Source: a bacterium DOLZORAL124_38_8 (GTDB taxonomy: Bacteria > Patescibacteriota > Gracilibacteria > UBA4473). From it: a stretch of 64,000 bases of DNA. The position numbers and the translations under genes are program-made. Shown here one piece after another: positions 59,930 to 64,000 of this stretch (its first letter is position 1; every line of letters begins with the position of its first letter). The notes beneath the pieces are model-generated. The model was not told where the DNA came from. It was given only the letters and a program-made list of their open reading frames with translations, and searched no databases. Where the stretch lies: the NCBI GenBank assembly GCA_002747745.1, contig PDQG01000008.1, forward strand, positions 23,876 to 87,875, in the 5' to 3' direction.

Positions 59930-59993
59930 GTTAGTGGGCAAGTTGCCATTTGTTTTCTTTTTTGCAAACTCGCTCTCTGGCGGACTTGCTAAC
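59930..59993 (-). promoter_or_regulatory. Intercistronic inverted repeat nrdB-nrdA
   Basis: GTTA-GTGG-GCAAGT (59930-59943) can pair with ACTTGCTAAC (59984-59993) with a four-base bulge and a 40-base loop. It may be an mRNA stability or processing element. There is no T run, so it is not a clear terminator. Confidence 0.35.
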
Positions 59994-60010
59994 TAGATAA
60001 CACTCAATGT

Positions 60011-61285
60011 TTAGAAGAGGTCGTCTCCAGTAATACTTTTACTTTTTTTGTTGTAGTTAATGCTTCGTTTTACAAAGAAATCTACGTGTTTGGTTCCAAT
60101 AATTTCTTCATCGAACCATTCAGTTTCTTCCAGCATTTTAGGGTCGGTTTCAAAGATTGGTTCAATATCAATACTTTTGAGTGAACGATTAAATCGGTCC
60201 TTGATGAATTCGTTGACCACGGCTTTGGGTAAGAAACTTAGTTCTCCTTGTTCGAAAATCCAATCAATAATTCGACTTTCGGCTTCAAAGGCTTTTTTAC
60301 ATACTTTTTGAATTCGTTTGCTGTGTTTTTCGTCAAACCAAGTTGGGTTTTCTTGCTTGATTATTTGAATTAAATCAATCCCGAAGTTTCCGTGAATTTG
60401 TTCTTCTTTAGAGGTGGCTTCAACTGCGTTTGAGATTCCTTTTAATTTGTTTTCGTACTTGTTAAACGCCATGATAATTAAGAACTGTGAAAACAGAGAC
60501 ACGTGTTCAATAAAGAGTGAGAATAACAAGATTGATTCAGCGTAGTCTTTGTTGTCTTCTGCATTGGCGTTTCGTAGTGCCATGTCTAAATAATCAACCC
60601 GTTCCATAATAACTGGGTTTTCTTTTAGTTTTTCAAATTCTTCATTTAATCCCAAAATTTCTAGCAGATGAGAATATGCATCGTGATGTCGAACTTCTGA
60701 TTCAGAAAAAGTCGCTCCTACACTTCCTAGTTCTGGTTTAGGCATTTTTTCGTAGAGTCGTCCCCAGAAAGTTTTTACGGCTACTTCAATTTGTGAAATG
60801 GCCAACATTGTGTTTTTTATGGCATTTCGTTCTGAGTCGTTCAAATTTACTTTGAAGTCTTGAATATCACTCGTGTAATTAAACTCGGTGTGAATCCAGT
60901 ACGAATGACGAATGGCGTCAACGTATTCTAATAAATCTGGATATTCGTAAGGTTTTAAATTGATTCGTTTTTTGAAAATATCTGGTTTCCGAATCAACGC
61001 TTGTTGGGTTCGGTATCGAATGTACGATTTGGCAGTGGTGTGAAATTCACTTTCAAGTAACGCGTCTTCAACCATATTTTGTACGCCTTCAACCGATGGA
61101 ATGTATCGTTTATCGATTTTTTTCATAGAATCGATTTTTTTCAACACTTCTTTGGTGATGTTTTGGGCATCTTTCAGACTTCCTTCATTTGAAGCTACCA
61201 TTGCTTTTTCTACCGCGGTGGTAATTTTTTCTTCTTCGAAGTCTTTGAGGCTTCCATCTCGTTTTTTAATTTTTGTAATGTTCAT
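60011..61285 (-). CDS. nrdB: Class I ribonucleotide reductase radical subunit with N-terminal ATP-cone
   Basis: 424 residues. The first 95 residues (ITKIKKRDGSLKDFEEEKIT, VQNMVEDALLE, AKSYIRYR) form an ATP-cone, the allosteric domain normally on NrdA. The ferritin-like domain then has all six metal ligands by spacing: Glu167, Glu197, His200, Glu260, Glu295 and His298, and the radical tyrosine Tyr204 in ESEVRHHDAY. The subunit generates the tyrosyl radical for NrdA. Placement of the ATP-cone on NrdB is known from a few bacteria (first shown in Leeuwenhoekiella blandensis) where it controls subunit association. First gene of the nrdB-nrdA operon. Confidence 0.95.
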   Translation of the reverse strand: MNITKIKKRDGSLKDFEEEKITTAVEKAMVASNEGSLKDAQNITKEVLKKIDSMKKIDKRYIPSVEGVQNMVEDALLESEFHTTAKSYIRYRTQQALIRKPDIFKKRINLKPYEYPDLLEYVDAIRHSYWIHTEFNYTSDIQDFKVNLNDSERNAIKNTMLAISQIEVAVKTFWGRLYEKMPKPELGSVGATFSESEVRHHDAYSHLLEILGLNEEFEKLKENPVIMERVDYLDMALRNANAEDNKDYAESILLFSLFIEHVSLFSQFLIIMAFNKYENKLKGISNAVEATSKEEQIHGNFGIDLIQIIKQENPTWFDEKHSKRIQKVCKKAFEAESRIIDWIFEQGELSFLPKAVVNEFIKDRFNRSLKSIDIEPIFETDPKMLEETEWFDEEIIGTKHVDFFVKRSINYNKKSKSITGDDLF

Positions 61286-61397
61286 GAAGATATAGGAAAT
61301 AATTGATAAAAAAATTTATACAAAAAGTAAGCAAATCAAAAATTGTGATTTTCTCCACATTTTTTTGCGAACTCTTGTATATTTTTGTTTCGAAAAA

Positions 61398-61426
61398 ATA
61401 GTATTGTTTTTGTTTTTCCCTGTCAA
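61398..61426 (-). promoter_or_regulatory. Predicted nrdB-nrdA promoter
   Basis: Minus-strand TTGACA (61421-61426), 17-base spacer and TACTAT (61398-61403). The leader to the nrdB ATG is about 105 bases, much longer than at the other promoters here. Confidence 0.75.
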
Positions 61427-61444
61427 CGGAAAATGTTATTTTTT

Positions 61445-61491
61445 TGGAATATGTAGTGTCTTTTGTTTTCTTAAAGCACAATATATTGTGT
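61445..61491 (-). promoter_or_regulatory. Two NrdR-like boxes upstream of nrdB
   Basis: GCACAATATATTGTGT (61476-61491) matches the NrdR box consensus acaCwAtATaTwGtgt almost perfectly and is palindromic. A weaker box (reverse of TGGAATATGTAGTGTC, 61445-61460) lies exactly 31 bp away, centre to centre, the spacing of paired NrdR boxes. They sit 19-65 bases upstream of the -35 box. Confidence 0.75.
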
Positions 61492-61593
61492 TTTTAAAAG
61501 AATATTTCGTAAAGTCTTATTGGTAGCCGTGAGCGGTGATTTGTATTCACAAAAATTGTTCAAATAAAGTGAAAAAATTTCTCCCATTCTTTC

Positions 61594-62949
61594 TTATTTA
61601 TCTGAAAGAAGATCTGACAATGAAACAAAAGTGTAACCTTGTTTTTTAAGGGTGTTTATGATGATTGGCACAGCATCAATGGTTCGTTGATAAATATCGT
61701 GCAAAAGGATAATTCGGTTTTGTTTTGTTTGTGCTACCACCGATTCAGCAATTTTTTTAGACGTTTGTCCTTTTTTCCAGTCAAGTGGATCGACGTGCCA
61801 AAGAATCATTTTTTTGTCAGGAATAAGCTTAAAGATTCTAGATTTAAAAGCTCCATAGGGTGGGCGATAAAATTGAGGTATCGTACCAGTTGCCGCAAGA
61901 ATCGCTCCATCAGTTCGATTAATTTGTTTCAGCATTTTGTAGCGACTTAGCTGTGCAAAATTTTTATGATTCCAACTATGATTAGCAATTTCATATCCCA
62001 AATCATGTATTTTTTTTGTTATTTCTGGATCGTCTTGAACCAAATGTCCGAGCATGAAAAACGTAGCAGGGATTTGGTGTTTTTGTAAAATTCGCAATAA
62101 CTGATTTGAAAATCTTCGTCGTGGTCCATCGTCAAACGTTATGCTGATGCATTTTTGTTTGGTGCAATCGACGGTTGGGGCTGTGTTTGTGGTAATAGGT
62201 GGAAAATAAGATTGATAGCGAGGCAGAATATGAGGTTTGATTTTTCGATATGGAATTCGAATATTTATCCAGTCTGGAAAGGCTTTTAATTCAGGTTTTA
62301 TCCAAACCAGTAAGTCTCCGTTGGAAGCAAAAGAAAGCGTTTGAAAATTTTTTTCTTCTGGTGCCGTGGTTGTTTCGAGCCATAATTTTGCCGATTCCGT
62401 TTTGAATTTTTGAGGAAATTTTGTCTGTAAATAGCTTGAACAAATACTTGATATTTGTCGGATGAATAATTCGGGTTCTGCGAAGAGTGAGAGGGGACGT
62501 AAGGATTTTTTTTGTATAGTGTCTAAAAAGAGACTTGAGAGTTTCTTTTTATTTTGTGTCTGAGAAAAGAATAATAGGTTGTGGAAAGATGAACTTTGAA
62601 ATGGAATAGCGGTAAATTGCTGATAAGATGTTTGGTCATCAACTGTTGGAGGCGTATGTGTTTTTTGAATATGATTGTTTATGACTTTATTCAAATTGGT
62701 ATCAGAAAATTTTGGCGTTTGTGTTATTTGTGTTCGAGAGGCGGAAATAGTTTGTTGAAGGGTCAATTGACTCAAATTTGCTTGAGAATTATTACAAAAC
62801 CAGGTATAGGTTTTGTGGTTTTGGTTTACACAAACTTCTTGCACGGGTATTTCGGTACTTCGATTCAACCAAAAAGGGGAGAATTTTTGTACGAGTAAAT
62901 ATCCATTTAATCCAAAAACGTACAGCAACAGTGTGAATAAGATTTTCAT
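61594..62949 (-). CDS. Membrane-anchored polysaccharide deacetylase (PdaC-like)
   Basis: 451 residues. One N-terminal membrane helix is followed by a DUF3298/RsiV-like domain (up to about 250; FASNGDLLVWIKPEL, INIRIPYRKIKPH) and the NodB deacetylase domain: SITFDDGPRRRFS with the Asp pair, ANHSWNHKNF with the metal histidines, FYRPPYGAFKSR and IILLHDIYQRT. Such enzymes remove N-acetyl groups from peptidoglycan sugars outside the membrane and protect against lysozyme. The domain order equals PdaC of Bacillus. It follows tpiA by 18 bases on the same strand. Confidence 0.9.
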   Translation of the reverse strand: MKILFTLLLYVFGLNGYLLVQKFSPFWLNRSTEIPVQEVCVNQNHKTYTWFCNNSQANLSQLTLQQTISASRTQITQTPKFSDTNLNKVINNHIQKTHTPPTVDDQTSYQQFTAIPFQSSSFHNLLFFSQTQNKKKLSSLFLDTIQKKSLRPLSLFAEPELFIRQISSICSSYLQTKFPQKFKTESAKLWLETTTAPEEKNFQTLSFASNGDLLVWIKPELKAFPDWINIRIPYRKIKPHILPRYQSYFPPITTNTAPTVDCTKQKCISITFDDGPRRRFSNQLLRILQKHQIPATFFMLGHLVQDDPEITKKIHDLGYEIANHSWNHKNFAQLSRYKMLKQINRTDGAILAATGTIPQFYRPPYGAFKSRIFKLIPDKKMILWHVDPLDWKKGQTSKKIAESVVAQTKQNRIILLHDIYQRTIDAVPIIINTLKKQGYTFVSLSDLLSDK

Positions 62950-62967
62950 TTATTTAGTGATTGAAGA

Positions 62968-63630
62968 TTAAAATTCCGTTAAAAATAATCGAAGGGTTGC
63001 CTCGGGATTATCAGATTTAACAATAGCTGAGGCAACTAAAAATCCTTGGGCTCCTAAATCTAGTGCGGTTCTAATGTCAGCGGGCTTATTGATTCCAGCA
63101 CCAACCAAGAGGGGAATCCCATTGGCTTTTTCAATTGACTGAGTAATTAATTCTGGTTCGTCCGCGACTGAAATATCTGATGAACCAATGAGTTGTGGCG
63201 GTTCAAAAGCCAACATGTCGGGTTTCAGTTCGGCAAATTTTGCTACTTCTGCGGGTGATTCAGCACAAACAATTGTTTTTAACTCATATTTTTTGCAGGC
63301 GGTAATAGCCGCTTGTAGGGCTTCAAACGACACACGATTTTCTGAATGATTGAGTAAGGTTCCAATCGCGCCCGCATTTTGAACAGTAGCAGGATGAATG
63401 TGTCCAGTATGTGAACCGTATTCGATTCCGTCAACATGTTGAGCCAATACAGGCGAGAGAATAATATCCGCCGTTGCTTGTAAATCAATGGCATTAACGG
63501 CACACCAAACATTTTTTCCAGTTTCTTTGGCGACTTTCTCATGGATAAGTCCTAATTGAATAGCGTTTTCGTTTACGCTTTGCTCGTATGTTTTAAAGTT
63601 GGTAATCCAAATGGGGCTGTTTGCGTTCAT
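62968..63630 (-). CDS. tpiA: Triosephosphate isomerase, archaeal type
   Basis: 220 residues, about 30 shorter than bacterial TIMs. The catalytic set is complete: Asn11 and Lys13 in TNFKTYEQ, His95 in LLNHSEN, and Glu143 in AFEPPQLIG. The segments QHVDGIEYGSHTGHIHPATV and LLVGAGINKPADIRTALDLGAQGFLVAS are those of the archaeal family, not of the AYEPVWAIGTG bacterial form. It interconverts dihydroxyacetone phosphate and glyceraldehyde-3-phosphate, downstream of the aldolase at 42.9 kb. Archaeal-type TIMs occur in a number of CPR lineages, presumably by transfer. Confidence 0.93.
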   Translation of the reverse strand: MNANSPIWITNFKTYEQSVNENAIQLGLIHEKVAKETGKNVWCAVNAIDLQATADIILSPVLAQHVDGIEYGSHTGHIHPATVQNAGAIGTLLNHSENRVSFEALQAAITACKKYELKTIVCAESPAEVAKFAELKPDMLAFEPPQLIGSSDISVADEPELITQSIEKANGIPLLVGAGINKPADIRTALDLGAQGFLVASAIVKSDNPEATLRLFLTEF

Positions 63631-63718
63631 TTGTTTATGTTCAATAAATGTCTTACCGATGATAGTTAAAAAAAATATTTCGTCAGATTATTTTTGTGTA
63701 TTTTTTTATAAAAAAAAT

Positions 63719-63746
63719 TTGCGTCGAGAAAAATTATTCTTATATT
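63719..63746 (+). promoter_or_regulatory. Predicted tRNA-Ser(UGA) promoter
   Basis: TTGCGT (63719-63724), 16-base spacer and TATATT (63741-63746); the predicted start is about 29 bases before the tRNA. Confidence 0.5.
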
Positions 63747-63781
63747 GAACCAGCCTACTTGACCAAGTAGTGTACATTGTC

Positions 63782-63871
63782 GGAGGAGTGGCAGAGTGGT
63801 CGAATGCAACGGTCTTGAAAACCGTCGAGGCGGCAACGTCTCCGGAGGTTCGAATCCTCTCTCCTCCGCCA
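63782..63871 (+). tRNA. tRNA-Ser (anticodon TGA)
   Basis: Acceptor GGAGGAG/CTCCTCC region, anticodon stem ACGGT/ACCGT with anticodon TGA, variable arm GAGGCGGCAACGTCTC, T loop GGTTCGAATCC, encoded CCA. Confidence 0.97.
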
Positions 63872-63885
63872 GATAAAGATATTAA

Positions 63886-63920
63886 ACAAAAAATACCCCT
63901 TGTGGGTATTTTTTGTTTTT
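63886..63920 (+). terminator. Terminator after tRNA-Ser(UGA)
   Basis: AAAAAATACCC pairs with GGGTATTTTTT with a short loop, followed by a T run. Confidence 0.88.
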
Positions 63921-63930
63921 TAAAAGAAAA

Positions 63931-64000
63931 GGAAGACTCCAAATCAAGTTTGGAGAATGAATATATTTATCATTTTCCGTGCTCCGACACGGAATTTCCA
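63931..64000. repeat. Palindromic repeat running off the right edge
   Basis: CTCCAAA/TTTGGAG (loop TCAAG) and TTCCGTG/CACGGAA (loop CTCCGA) hairpins, in inverted orientation relative to the repeat at 57040. The element is cut by the window end. Confidence 0.65.

Larger units (their letters stand above)
61286..61593. other. nrdB upstream region
   Basis: About 310 bases between the minus-strand nrdB start and the stop of the upstream deacetylase gene. The nrdB promoter and NrdR-like boxes occupy 61398-61491. The remaining leader and the stretch 61492-61593 show no further gene or RNA that I can support. Confidence 0.5.

Noticed and set aside
1..64000. CRISPR array, rRNA, insertion sequence or prophage
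   Set aside because: No spaced direct repeats, no rRNA sequence, no transposase, integrase or phage structural gene was seen.

Overview
The window looks like a piece of a small-genome bacterium of the Candidate Phyla Radiation (Patescibacteria). The signs are very AT-rich intergenic DNA, a strong preference for CGA/CGG arginine codons, paired cysteine-rich proteins of a type common in CPR genomes, a TrbC/VirB2-like membrane protein, an archaeal-type triosephosphate isomerase, and core genes scattered in short operons. UGA acts as a normal stop: it closes several ATGA overlaps, and dnaA, secA, pyrG, nrdA and nrdB are all intact under the standard code. That argues against the UGA-glycine lineages (BD1-5/SR1). 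A standard-code relative such as a Peregrinibacteria-like organism is plausible, but this placement is inference. Most gene starts have no Shine-Dalgarno motif, and several strong promoters end 5 to 11 bases before the start codon, so leaderless or SD-independent initiation seems normal here.

Layout. 1-900: end of a truncated type IV pilin-like gene and a PilN-like fragment. 870-8510 (minus strand): dnaA-purK-half MFS transporter, then a 1332-residue acidic coiled-coil protein followed by a tyrosine phosphatase. 8690-13300: a hypothetical protein, MscS channel, PilT, alpha/beta hydrolase, FtsL-like protein and RsmH. 13750-16490: two membrane transporters, an Excalibur protein and a pilin whose N-terminus crosses a GAACC pentanucleotide tract and is out of frame at the observed copy number. 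16500-20950: TrmB-type regulator divergent from two tandem Cys-rich paralogues. 21100-28600: pyrG, small membrane proteins, a helical protein, secA and tRNA-Leu. 28600-33950: repeat-rich gap, hisS with two small membrane paralogues, cyclophilin and unknown proteins. 34000-41660: V/A-ATPase subunits I and H-like, TPR lipoprotein, S4 protein, RodA/FtsW, a large anchored protein and tRNA-Gln. 41800-42910: a candidate small RNA, an NYN-domain nuclease and a coupled 57-residue protein. 42900-52700: class I aldolase, secreted, zinc-ribbon and thiol-redox proteins, three tandem diverged paralogues and a DHH phosphoesterase. 52870-57000: purB, T4SS-pilin-like protein and SLH-DUF1287 protein. 57000-64000: cloverleaf-like repeats, tRNA-Ser(GCU), secreted protein, nrdB-nrdA under two NrdR-like boxes, polysaccharide deacetylase, tpiA and tRNA-Ser(UGA).

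Working together. Two pilin-like genes, PilT and a PilN-like protein point to a type IV pilus, one pilin of which may be phase-variable. NrdA/NrdB, PurK, PurB and PyrG cover parts of nucleotide synthesis; aldolase and Tpi belong to lower glycolysis; MscS, VIT-type transporter, SLH protein, deacetylase and DsbA-like protein serve the envelope. The leads I rate highest are the slippable pilin leader, a compact promoter-hairpin-terminator RNA locus facing an NYN nuclease operon, a shared C-terminal aromatic tag on two secreted proteins, and a class I RNR whose ATP-cone sits on NrdB and whose promoter carries two NrdR-like boxes 31 bp apart.
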